Positions 1 through 7,503 of a stretch of DNA of 8,437 bases are shown one piece after another; positions within the stretch are counted from its first letter, which is position 1, and each line of letters begins with the position of its first letter. A program made the translations under genes and the position numbers. Origin of the DNA: Polaromonas sp. Lineage in GTDB: Bacteria > Pseudomonadota > Gammaproteobacteria > Burkholderiales > Burkholderiaceae. The stretch is from assembly GCA_013823505.1 (NCBI GenBank), contig PNMH01000125.1:1-8437 (forward strand), given 5' to 3'. Below the pieces are notes generated by a model that saw only the letters and a list, made by a program, of their open reading frames with translations, was not told the origin of the DNA and made no database searches.

Positions 1-1904
1 GTGTTGCTCGGCCCGGCACCGTCGCGCGAGTCCTACCTGGTGGCCGACAAGATCATCGCCGCGGCCAAGGCCACCGGCGCGCAGGCCATCCACCCCGGCT
101 ACGGCTTCCTGTCGGAAAACGAAGCCTTCGCCAAGCGCTGTGAAGACGAAGGCATCGCCTTCATCGGCCCGCGCCACTTCTCCATCGCGGCCATGGGCGA
201 CAAGATCGCCTCCAAGAAGCTGGCCAACGAAGCCAGGGTCAACACCATCCCGGGCTGGAACGACGCCATCGAAACCGCCGAGCGCGCGGTCGAGATCGCC
301 AGGGACATCGGCTACCCGGTGATGATCAAGGCCAGCGCGGGCGGTGGCGGCAAGGGCCTGCGCGTGGCCTTCAACGACAAGGAAGCCTTCGAGGGTTTCA
401 CCAGCTGCCGCAACGAAGCCCGCAACAGCTTCGGCGACGACCGCGTGTTCATCGAAAAATACGTGCTGGAGCCGCGCCACATCGAGATCCAGGTGCTGGG
501 CGACTCGCACGGCAACGTGATCTACCTGAACGAGCGCGAGTGCTCGATCCAGCGCCGCCACCAGAAGGTGATCGAAGAGGCGCCGTCGCCCTTCATCTCC
601 GACGCCACCCGCAAGGCCATGGGCGAGCAGGCCGTGGCCCTGGCCAAAGCGGTGAAGTACCAGAGCGCGGGCACGGTGGAGTTCGTGGTCGGCAAGGAGC
701 AGGACTTCTACTTCCTGGAGATGAACACCCGCCTGCAGGTGGAGCACCCGGTGACCGAGTGCATCACCGGCGTCGATCTGGTGGAGCTGATGATCCGCGT
801 GGCGGCTGGCGAGCAGCTGCCTTTGACACAGGCCGATGTGCAGCGCAACGGCTGGGCCATCGAGTGCCGCATCAACGCCGAAGACCCGTTCCGCAACTTC
901 CTGCCCAGCACCGGTCGGCTGGTGCGCTTCCAGCCACCGGCGCAGAGCATGCACCAGTCCAACACCGCCGACCTGTACGGCGTGCGCGTGGACACCGGCG
1001 TGGTCGATGGTGGCGAGATCCCGATGTACTACGACTCGATGATCGCCAAGCTGATCGTGCACGGCAAGGACCGCCATGAGGCCATCGCCAAGATGCGCGA
1101 GGCGCTCAACGGCTTCGTGATCCGCGGCATCAGCAGCAACATCCCGTTCCAGGCCGCGCTGCTGGCGCACCCGAAGTTCGTCAGCGGTGAGTTCAACACC
1201 GGTTTCATCGCCGAGCACTACGCGCAAGGCTTCCGCGCCGAGCACGTGCCGCACAGCGACCCGGACTTTCTGGTGGCGCTGGCCGCCTTCGTGCGCCGCA
1301 AGAGCCGCGAGCGCGCCACCGGCATCAGTGGCCAGTTGCCGGGCTACGGCGTCAAGGTCGGCAAGGACTACGTGGTGGTCAGTCTGGACGCCGCTGGTCG
1401 GCACAAGTACACCCCGGTGCACGTGGACGAGTTTGTCGGCGAGACCGGCTTCGCCTCGGTCCAGGTCGGCGAGAAACGCTACAAGATCAGCTCGCCCTCG
1501 CGCCTGAATGACATCGTGATCACAGGCGAAGTCGATGGCCAGCCCTTCACCGCCCAGATGGAACGCGGCGCGCCGCGCAACCCCCTGGCCCTGGTGGTGC
1601 AGCACAACGGCACCCGGCTGGAGACCATGGTGGTCTCGCCGCGCATGGCACAACTGCACCAGCTCATGCCGTTCAAGGCCGCCCCCGACATGAGCAAATA
1701 CGTGCTCTCTCCGATGCCGGGTCTGCTGGTCGATGTGGCGGTGCAGGTGGGGCAGAAGGTGCAGGCTGGCGAGCGTGTGGCGGTGATCGAGGCGATGAAG
1801 ATGGAGAACGTGCTGTTCGCTGCGGCCGACGGCGTGGTGTCCAAGGTGCTGGCGTCCAAGGGCGAATCGCTGGTGGTGGACCAGCCCATCGTGGAGTTCG
1901 AGAA

Positions 1905-1908
<4 letters not shown>
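1..1908 (+). CDS. pccA: Propionyl-CoA carboxylase, biotin-containing alpha subunit (5'-truncated by window edge)
   Basis: Uses ATP and bicarbonate to carboxylate biotin, which then serves propionyl-CoA carboxylation to methylmalonyl-CoA together with a beta subunit (not in the window). Visible residues 1-635 lack the usual first ~45 residues, including the ANRGEIA-type start of biotin carboxylases, so the frame surely continues upstream and the GTG at base 1 is not the true start. The ATP-grasp glycine loop is near residues 114-119 with K118. The biotin carboxylase signature around 179-189 reads [11 protein letters not shown]. The catalytic set E240, N242, R244, E248 lies in the [10 protein letters not shown] segment. 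A linker (BT) domain follows at about 420-560. The C-terminal biotinyl domain (about 565-635) carries EAMKM with the biotinylated lysine at K600. The ISSNIPFQ and [10 protein letters not shown] segments favour PCC over methylcrotonyl-CoA carboxylase; this is recognition, not a search. The stop overlaps the next start (ATGA). Confidence 0.93.
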
Positions 1909-2396
<488 letters not shown>

Positions 2397-2418
2397 AGAC
2401 ACGGAGCCGAGGAGACAG

Positions 2419-2451
2419 ACCCCGCCGGGCGCAAGCCTGGCGGGGTTTTTT
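2419..2451 (+). terminator. Intrinsic terminator of the pccA-VOC operon
   Basis: An 11-bp GC-rich stem (2420-2430 with 2435-2445, one G-U pair) closes on a GCAA tetraloop of the stable GNRA class. It is followed by six T (2446-2451), and the A at 2419 can extend the stem into the T run. It sits 23 bp after the VOC stop codon, so it ends that transcript and separates it from aroQ. Confidence 0.93.
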
Positions 2452-2461
2452 CAGGTGGGCC

Positions 2462-2489
2462 TGGCACGGGCGAATTGGCACGGGCGAAT
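2462..2489 (+). repeat. Two exact tandem copies of a 14-bp unit
   Basis: The unit TGGCACGGGCGAAT occurs at 2462-2475 and again, with no gap or mismatch, at 2476-2489. It lies between the terminator and the aroQ promoter region. It is probably a small slippage duplication; no function can be assigned. Confidence 0.9.
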
Positions 2490-2492
2490 TCA

Positions 2493-2530
2493 TTGAATAC
2501 ATTCCACGATGTATATTATGTAAACATAAT
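2493..2530 (+). promoter_or_regulatory. Probable aroQ promoter with two adjacent inverted repeats
   Basis: This is the only AT-rich patch between the terminator and aroQ. A candidate -35 TTGAAT (2493-2498) and -10 TATTAT (2514-2519) are separated by 15 nt, shorter than ideal. Two perfect 6-bp inverted repeats overlap it: ATACAT/ATGTAT (2497-2502, 2509-2514) and ATTATG/CATAAT (2515-2520, 2525-2530). They lie back to back and could be an operator or simply reflect AT-rich composition. Transcription from here would give a leader of roughly 65 nt before the aroQ ATG. Confidence 0.4.
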
Positions 2531-2592
2531 CACACGCACGGCGGTGTGGTCGAATTGAGCGCCTGAACTTTCATCACCTTCCGGAGCAGCGC

Positions 2593-3069
2593 ATGAAAAA
2601 AATCCTCATCCTCAACGGCCCCAACCTCAACCTGCTGGGCACCCGCGAACCAGCGCAGTACGGCCACACCACCCTGCCCGAGGTGGAAGCCTTCTGCCAG
2701 GCGCACGGCGAAAAAATCGGCTACGCCGTCGAATGCCTGCAAAGCAACTGGGAAGGCGCGCTGATCGACCGCATCCACGAAGCCGGTCGCCAGCACAAGG
2801 CGGGCGAACTGCTGGGCGTGGTCATCAACCCCGGCGCGCTCACCCACACTTCCATCGCGTTGCACGACGCCATCAAGGGCGTGGAGCCGCTGCCCGTGAT
2901 CGAGTGCCACATCTCCAACGTGCACGCCCGCGAAGCATTCCGCCACCACTCGTGGGTGTCGCCCGCAGCGGCCGGCATCGTGATTGGTTTTGGCGTGGAC
3001 GGCTACCTGGTCGCCATGGACGGCCTGGTGCGCAAGCACGTGAATTCAGCGGCGACAAACAAGCCCTGA
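2593..3069 (+). CDS. aroQ: 3-dehydroquinate dehydratase, type II
   Basis: Cytoplasmic enzyme converting 3-dehydroquinate to 3-dehydroshikimate, the third step of the shikimate pathway; the type II family forms dodecamers. The 158 residues are slightly longer than the usual ~145-150, with a short extra C-terminal tail (SAATNKP). The family motifs are all present: [13 protein letters not shown] at 8-20 with the loop residue R18, the catalytic tyrosine Y23, VINPGA with N79, H85, and [11 protein letters not shown] with H106 and R113. The ATG has a GGAG at 2583-2586 spaced 6 nt upstream. It stands alone, between a terminator upstream and the transposon junction 254 bp downstream. In many relatives aroQ precedes accB-accC; that arrangement is not seen here. 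Confidence 0.96.
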   Translation: MKKILILNGPNLNLLGTREPAQYGHTTLPEVEAFCQAHGEKIGYAVECLQSNWEGALIDRIHEAGRQHKAGELLGVVINPGALTHTSIALHDAIKGVEPLPVIECHISNVHAREAFRHHSWVSPAAAGIVIGFGVDGYLVAMDGLVRKHVNSAATNKP

Positions 3070-3323
3070 CCCGTGCGATGGCGCCGGTTTCGTCGGCGGC
3101 CAGCCTCAAACAGCCCGTCACTGCGAAGGCCATCCAGTGAGCGCCCACCGCTTTGCCGTCAACCTGCGCAGGGTGCAGACGCAGGACCGCATGTTGGGCG
3201 CGCTGCCGGACACCAAAGCCGGAGCGCCTGGCGCGCAACCCCAGCGTCAAAGGGGTGTCACAGGATTCAGCGACAGTGGGATGATCGTGTTCGCAGCGCC
3301 GTCACCGGCAGACCCCACCCATG
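3070..3323. other. Gene-free stretch between aroQ and the transposon end
   Basis: These 254 bp show no gene I recognise. Short open frames exist on both strands, and some run straight through the transposon inverted repeat, so they are not credible as intact genes. An imperfect hairpin is present (3200-3209 with 3219-3227, one bulged base) but has no T run, so I do not call a terminator. A minus-strand frame entering at 3323 and stopping at 3247-3249 could be the tail of a gene cut by the insertion, but 24 codons is too short to judge. The last 5 bp (3319-3323, CCATG) would be the target-site duplication if one was made. Confidence 0.6.
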
Positions 3324-3361
3324 GGGGTCGCCTCAGAAAACGGAAAATAAAGCACGCTAAG
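3324..3361 (+). repeat. Left terminal inverted repeat of the Tn3-family element
   Basis: The 38-bp sequence begins GGGGTCGCCTCAG, has an AT-rich middle and ends CACGCTAAG. It is recognisably the terminal repeat of the Tn21/Tn501 subgroup, differing by only a base or so from the Tn21 end as I remember it. The outer GGGG end faces the aroQ side, so DNA to the left is host and DNA to the right is transposon. It is the binding and cleavage site for TnpA. Confidence 0.95.
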
Positions 3362-3368
3362 CCCTTAC

Positions 3369-3809
3369 TTACCCAGATGTTTGACTTTTCGTGGCACTTT
3401 CACCATGGCAATTGCAATTGCCCAACCCTTGCAAAATGCCGCACGCCTCTACAGATCGAGAGCCAGAACACTTCTCGCGCAAATCAACCAAGTGCCGCTT
3501 TAACTGCAACAGCGCGGACACACGCATTTCCACCTGTTGAATATGGGCCTCCAGCAGCGTGTTGACCTCCCCACAGTCCTGCATCGGGTTGTCTCGCAGA
3601 CCCAGCAATGCGCGAATCTCGCTCAACGTCATGTCGAGCGAACGGCAATGACGGATGAATTGCAAGCGCTCAATGTGCGCCTCACCGTACAGCCGGAAGT
3701 TGCCACCGCTTCGCGCTGGCTTCGGCAGTAGCCCTTCCTTCTCGTAGTAGCGGATGGTCACAACCTCGCATCCAGAGCGCTTGGCGAGGTCGCCAATTCT
3801 GATTTCCAT
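3369..3809 (-). CDS. pbrR: MerR-family Pb(II)/Cd(II)-responsive regulator
   Basis: A 146-residue dimeric metal sensor that binds the pbrA promoter and untwists it when metal is bound. The N-terminal winged helix-turn-helix (1-75) has IGDLAKRSG, TIRYYEKEGLL and the GGNFRLY wing. A long dimerisation helix follows (about 80-112). C79, C114 and C123 match the three-cysteine site of CadR/PbrR proteins, and the C-terminal CNCH (C132, C134, H135) resembles their accessory site. C14, C79 and C134 are also the positions I recall as needed for lead response in Cupriavidus PbrR. The ATG at 3809 has AAGGAG (complement of 3818-3823) 8 nt upstream. It is divergent from pbrA, and its stop is only 7 bp from the transposon end. 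CadR is the alternative name; metal preference cannot be read from sequence alone. Confidence 0.93.
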   Translation of the reverse strand: MEIRIGDLAKRSGCEVVTIRYYEKEGLLPKPARSGGNFRLYGEAHIERLQFIRHCRSLDMTLSEIRALLGLRDNPMQDCGEVNTLLEAHIQQVEMRVSALLQLKRHLVDLREKCSGSRSVEACGILQGLGNCNCHGESATKSQTSG

Positions 3810-3831
3810 GCATCAATCTCCTTTATTTCAC

Positions 3832-3862
3832 TTGACTCTATAGTAACTATAGGGTTTGTAAT
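3832..3862 (+). promoter_or_regulatory. MerR-type pbrA promoter and PbrR operator
   Basis: The -35 TTGACT (3832-3837) and -10 TGTAAT (3857-3862) are separated by 19 bp, the over-long spacer typical of MerR-controlled promoters. A dyad fills the spacer: ACTCTATAG (3835-3843) and CTATAGGGT (3847-3855), one mismatch between 9-bp arms, 3-bp centre. This closely resembles known CadR/PbrR operators. Expected behaviour: apo-PbrR holds the promoter inactive and metal-PbrR realigns it for RNA polymerase. Because pbrR diverges from the same gap, PbrR probably also limits its own synthesis. Confidence 0.92.
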
Positions 3863-3880
3863 GGAAGTTGTATAGATTTG

Positions 3881-3886
3881 AAGGAG
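3881..3886 (+). promoter_or_regulatory. Ribosome binding site fixing the pbrA start
   Basis: AAGGAG lies 6 nt before the ATG at 3893. The in-frame TTG at 3878 lies upstream of and next to this site and has no comparable site of its own, so the protein begins MSECAST. Confidence 0.85.
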
Positions 3887-3892
3887 TTATTT

Positions 3893-6298
3893 ATGAGCGA
3901 ATGCGCTTCCACGGCGTGTGGCTGCTCGGCTGGGCCGATCATCCAACCCACGACACAAGCCCCAGCGACAACCGGATCGGCTCAAGCGGTGTATCGCATC
4001 GAGAACATGGACTGCCCCACGGAAGAGGCGCTGATCCGAGGCAAGCTGGTCGGGCTGGCGGGGGTGGTTGGTCTTGAGTTCAACCTGATGCAGCGTACTT
4101 TGGCCGTTCGGCACGAACTGCCTTCGTTGTTTCCCGTTGAGCAGGCGCTAACCGCCATCGGCATGCAAGCCGTGCGCATGGATCAGGCATCGACCGGGCA
4201 AACGACCAAGCTGTCCATTACCAAAATGGATTGCCCGACCGAAGAGACGTTGATCCGCAACAAGCTCGGTACCATGGCCGGAGTTGCCGATCTCGATTTC
4301 AACCTGATGCAGCGCACGCTGTCGGTACGCCATGCGGACCAGGTTCTGCCGGACGTGCTCGCGGCACTGCAAGCGCTTGGATTCGAGGCGCAGGTGTTGG
4401 ACACCGCAGAGGCCGCATCGCCATCCGCATCCCTTGTGACCACGCCGACCAACTGGTGGCCGCTGGGCATCTCCTTTGTAACTGCATCGGCGGCCGAGGC
4501 GGTCTACTGGCTCCACAACGGCAATCATTGGTCGGTCGTCGTTCTGGCGCTCGTCGCGGTCTTCACCGGCGGTCTGTCCACCTACAAGAAAGGTTGGATT
4601 GCGCTCAAGAACCGTAATCTCAACATGAACGCCCTGATGTCGATTGCCGTCACGGGTGCCATGTTGATCGGGCACTGGCCCGAGGCGGCAATGGTGATGG
4701 TGCTTTTCGCGCTGGCCGAGGTGATCGAAGCCAAGTCGCTGGATCGCGCCCGCAATGCCATCCGTGGCCTGCTCGACCTGACCCCGGAACAGGCCACGGT
4801 ACAGCAGGCTGACGGCACATGGCGCGAGGTGGGCGCCAAGCAAATCACCATCGGCGCCCGCGTCCGGGTCAAACCAGGTGAGCGCATCGCCCTTGATGGT
4901 GAGGTGCTGGAAGGCCGCTCTGCCGTCAACCAAGCCCCGATCACGGGTGAAAGCCTCCCGGTCGAAAAATCCCCCGGTGATTCGGTGTTCGCTGGCACGA
5001 TCAACGAATCCGGCTCGTTCGAGTACCGCGTCACCGCCTTGGCCAACAACTCCACTTTGGCCCGGATCATTCACGCGGTAGAGGCTGCGCAAGGTAGTCG
5101 TGCGCCGACTCAGCGTTTTGTCGATCAGTTCGCCCGCTGGTACACCCCCGTTGTATTCGGCGTTGCCATCGCCGTCGCGTTGTTGCCGCCGCTGTTCATG
5201 GGTGCGGCATGGCTCGACTGGATCTACCGTGCATTGGTTCTGCTGGTGGTCGCCTGCCCGTGCGCACTGGTGATCTCTACACCGGTCAGCATCGTCAGCG
5301 GCCTGGCCGCCGCCGCCCGCCACGGCATTCTCATCAAAGGTGGCGTCTATCTGGAAGAAGGCCGCAAGCTGCGCTGGCTGGCTCTGGACAAGACCGGCAC
5401 GATCACGCACGGCAAGCCCGCACAGACCGACTTTGTCACATGGGGCAATGCACTCGCCTCGGACAGCCGCAGCATCGCTGCCAGTCTGGCGGCCCGCTCG
5501 GACCATCCTGTATCCAAGGCGGTGGCACAGGCCGCGCAGACGGACGGGGTTGCCTTGCTCGACGTGGCCGAATTCAACGCGCTGCCCGGTCGGGGTGTGC
5601 AAGGCCAAATCAACGGTGCGACCTACCATCTGGGCAACCACCGGATGCTCGAAGAGCTGGGGCAGTGCACACCAGAGCTGGAGCAGCGCATCGCTGCGCT
5701 GGAAACCGCTGGCAAGACCGTCGTGATGTTGGTAGGCGCAAAGGCGGTACATGCCTTATTCGCCGTAGCGGACACCATCAAGGACAGCAGCAGGACCGCC
5801 ATCGCCGAGCTGCACGCACTGGGCATCAACACCATGATGCTGACCGGCGACAACCCCCATACGGCACAGGCCATTGCCGCACAAGCCGGAATCGACCGTG
5901 CGCAAGGCAACCTACTCCCAGATGACAAATTGCGCGAAGTGGAGCAACTGGCCCGAAGCGGCAAGGTTGGCATGGTCGGTGATGGCATCAACGATGCCCC
6001 GGCCTTGGCGCGTGCGGACATCGGCTTTGCAATGGGAGCGGCTGGCACAGATACCGCAATCGAGACCGCCGACGTGGCCCTGATGGACGACAACCTGCGC
6101 AAGATTCCGACCTTCGTGCGCCTGTCGCGTGCGACGGCGCAGGTGCTGATGCAAAACATTGTGCTGGCCCTTGGCATCAAGGCAGTATTTCTGGTGCTGA
6201 CCTTCACGGGTCAAGCGACCATGTGGATGGCGGTGTTTGCTGATATGGGGGCCAGCTTGCTCGTCGTTGGCAATGGCTTGAGGCTGTTGCGCAAATGA
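3893..6298 (+). CDS. pbrA: P1B-type heavy-metal exporting ATPase (Pb/Cd/Zn)
   Basis: An inner-membrane pump of 801 residues that uses ATP to export soft divalent cations from the cytoplasm. The N-terminus is cysteine-rich (C4, C9, C11). Two HMA-like metal-binding domains follow (about 33-100 and 106-173), each with MDCPTEE (C41, C114) in place of the usual CxxC, a form known from PbrA-like lead pumps. Then come about eight membrane helices, the actuator TGES (351-354), the membrane metal motif CPC (455-457), the phosphorylated D499 in DKTGT, HP (538-539) in the nucleotide domain, GDGIND (696-701), and D784 in the last helix, equivalent to the ZntA metal-binding aspartate. All key residues are intact. 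The MerR-type promoter controls it, and its stop overlaps pbrBC by 4 bp. CadA or ZntA naming is possible; the pbrBC partner favours PbrA. Confidence 0.93.
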   Translation: MSECASTACGCSAGPIIQPTTQAPATTGSAQAVYRIENMDCPTEEALIRGKLVGLAGVVGLEFNLMQRTLAVRHELPSLFPVEQALTAIGMQAVRMDQASTGQTTKLSITKMDCPTEETLIRNKLGTMAGVADLDFNLMQRTLSVRHADQVLPDVLAALQALGFEAQVLDTAEAASPSASLVTTPTNWWPLGISFVTASAAEAVYWLHNGNHWSVVVLALVAVFTGGLSTYKKGWIALKNRNLNMNALMSIAVTGAMLIGHWPEAAMVMVLFALAEVIEAKSLDRARNAIRGLLDLTPEQATVQQADGTWREVGAKQITIGARVRVKPGERIALDGEVLEGRSAVNQAPITGESLPVEKSPGDSVFAGTINESGSFEYRVTALANNSTLARIIHAVEAAQGSRAPTQRFVDQFARWYTPVVFGVAIAVALLPPLFMGAAWLDWIYRALVLLVVACPCALVISTPVSIVSGLAAAARHGILIKGGVYLEEGRKLRWLALDKTGTITHGKPAQTDFVTWGNALASDSRSIAASLAARSDHPVSKAVAQAAQTDGVALLDVAEFNALPGRGVQGQINGATYHLGNHRMLEELGQCTPELEQRIAALETAGKTVVMLVGAKAVHALFAVADTIKDSSRTAIAELHALGINTMMLTGDNPHTAQAIAAQAGIDRAQGNLLPDDKLREVEQLARSGKVGMVGDGINDAPALARADIGFAMGAAGTDTAIETADVALMDDNLRKIPTFVRLSRATAQVLMQNIVLALGIKAVFLVLTFTGQATMWMAVFADMGASLLVVGNGLRLLRK

Positions 6299-7374
6299 GC
6301 TGGAAATTCTTTCTCTACGACTGGGGTGGTCTGAACATCGCGTTGTTCCAAGCCATCAACATGAGCACACCTGCAGCGCTGGAACCGCTGGCATCGTTCT
6401 TCAACCTTGTGATAGGCAACTACTGGACTGCACCACTGATGCTCTTGGCGATGTGGGGATGGTCAAAGTCGGCACCTGACCCAACGCGGGCCGATGCCAT
6501 CCGGTACAGACTCAGAGTCTTTAGCGTGGCCTTTGCGTTGGCATTTCTCGTCGCCACCATCTTGAAGCTATGGATCGACTTTCCACGCCCGCCTGCCGTT
6601 TTTGGCGACATGGTGCGCGTTATCGGGGGCATCGAACGACACTACAGCCTGCCCAGCGGGCATGCCACCTATGCCGCGCTGGTGGTCGGCGCGCTCTGGC
6701 CTTTGATAGGCCGTCGTGGCCGCATCGGCTTGGTGTTGTACGCCGCATTGGTCGGTTGGTCACGCATCGCAGCCGGAATGCACTTTCCTGCCGATGTGCT
6801 GGCGGGGTGGGTACTTGGATTGAGTTGCACGGCGCTCGCCGGGTGGCTGATGCCGCTGGCCGTCCCTGTGTGGCAATCGGCTCGCCGCACATCGACTTGG
6901 GTCTGGTTCGCAGTGGCCGCCAGTTCTGTCATGACAGATCAGCTCGCAAAGTTCGCCATCACCCGCACGTTTGCCTACGGTGAACAGGTCGAAGTCAGCA
7001 CCTTCTTCAACATTGTCCATGTCCTGAATCCCGGCGCGGCATTCAGCTTTCTGGCGAACGCTGGCGGCTGGCAACGTTACTTTCTCATGGCGCTGGGTCT
7101 GGTCGTTTCTGCTTGGCTGGGCCGCATGCTGTGCCAGCAGCGGCCACGCCTTGAAGCGGTGGGCTACAGCCTGATCCTTGGTGGTGCGCTCGGCAATGTC
7201 GTGGATCGTGTGCTGCGTGGATCGGTTGTCGATTTCCTCGACTTCCATTGGCAGCTTGTGCACTGGCCCGCCTTCAACCTCGCTGATGTGGCGATAACTA
7301 TCGGAGCGCTCTGCCTGTTCTTGACGGTTGTACCGAAAAGCAGTAGAGGCACAGAGGCCGATGTGTCCGGTTAA
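6295..7374 (+). CDS. pbrBC: Fused PAP2-type phosphatase / lipoprotein signal peptidase II
   Basis: A 359-residue polytopic membrane protein. Residues 1-190 are a PAP2/BcrC-like undecaprenyl-pyrophosphate phosphatase with all three motifs: KLWIDFPRP (K91, R98), LPSGH (119-123, H123) and SR-x5-H (S156, R157, H163). Residues about 200-350 are an LspA-like aspartyl peptidase with DQLAKF (215-220), NPGAAFSF (245-252), GNVVDR with catalytic D304, and FNLAD with catalytic D331. Both halves look active. In the Cupriavidus pbr system the phosphatase is proposed to release phosphate that precipitates exported Pb(II) outside the cytoplasm; the need for a signal peptidase is less clear, and no lipoprotein substrate is encoded here. 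The ATGA overlap with pbrA implies coupled translation. The TAA stop is immediately followed by the res region. Confidence 0.92.
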   Translation: MSWKFFLYDWGGLNIALFQAINMSTPAALEPLASFFNLVIGNYWTAPLMLLAMWGWSKSAPDPTRADAIRYRLRVFSVAFALAFLVATILKLWIDFPRPPAVFGDMVRVIGGIERHYSLPSGHATYAALVVGALWPLIGRRGRIGLVLYAALVGWSRIAAGMHFPADVLAGWVLGLSCTALAGWLMPLAVPVWQSARRTSTWVWFAVAASSVMTDQLAKFAITRTFAYGEQVEVSTFFNIVHVLNPGAAFSFLANAGGWQRYFLMALGLVVSAWLGRMLCQQRPRLEAVGYSLILGGALGNVVDRVLRGSVVDFLDFHWQLVHWPAFNLADVAITIGALCLFLTVVPKSSRGTEADVSG

Positions 7375-7490
7375 GCTATACCCTAACTTGGCGTCAAGTG
7401 CTGCACTCGAAATGCGTCAGGATAGAGTATTAATGAATATTTATTGACACATGTAGCAAAGGCTTATAAATTCTTTCCTGACACATTTGT
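7375..7490 (+). other. Probable res site for TnpR resolvase
   Basis: This AT-rich region lies between pbrBC and tnpR, where Tn21-type elements keep res. Imperfect dyads of the right size are visible: about 7416-7448 (GTCA..ATA against TAT..TGAC) and about 7452-7482 (TGTAGCAAAG against CTTTCCTGACA), fitting resolvase subsites II and III. Subsite I, the crossover site, should lie near 7375-7407, which also holds the short palindrome AGTGCTGCACT (7397-7407). Exact subsite limits are inferred. Confidence 0.75.
7444..7470 (+). promoter_or_regulatory. Candidate tnpR-tnpA promoter inside res
   Basis: A perfect -35 TTGACA (7444-7449) is followed by TATAAA (7465-7470) with a 15-nt spacer; TAAATT at 7467-7472 would give 17 nt. 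It overlaps the presumed resolvase subsites, so TnpR binding should repress its own transcription, as known for this family. Confidence 0.55.
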
Positions 7491-7492
7491 GC

Positions 7493-7497
7493 AGGAG
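7493..7497 (+). promoter_or_regulatory. Ribosome binding site fixing the tnpR TTG start
   Basis: AGGAG lies 6 nt before the TTG at 7504. The longer in-frame TTG start at 7444 has no such site and would add 20 residues unlike any resolvase N-terminus. Confidence 0.82.
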
Positions 7498-7503
7498 ACA
7501 CCC

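Noticed and set aside
3200..3227. Hairpin after aroQ as a possible terminator
   Set aside because: The stem is imperfect (bulged base), has a 9-nt loop and no following T run on either strand.
3137..3565. 142-codon plus-strand frame after aroQ
   Set aside because: It runs through the transposon terminal repeat and into antisense pbrR, so it cannot be an original intact gene. No domain or ribosome binding site supports it.
3878..3892. Upstream TTG start for pbrA
   Set aside because: The clear AAGGAG at 3881-3886 serves the ATG at 3893; the TTG has no site of its own.
4148..5752. 534-codon open frame on the minus strand
   Set aside because: It lies wholly antisense to pbrA, whose catalytic motifs are all intact. 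Its translation is rich in Arg, Gly, His and Gln with no recognisable domain, typical of a shadow frame in GC-rich DNA.
7444..7503. Upstream TTG start for tnpR
   Set aside because: It falls inside res and overlaps the promoter. The start at 7504 has a good ribosome binding site and gives the family's standard 186 residues.
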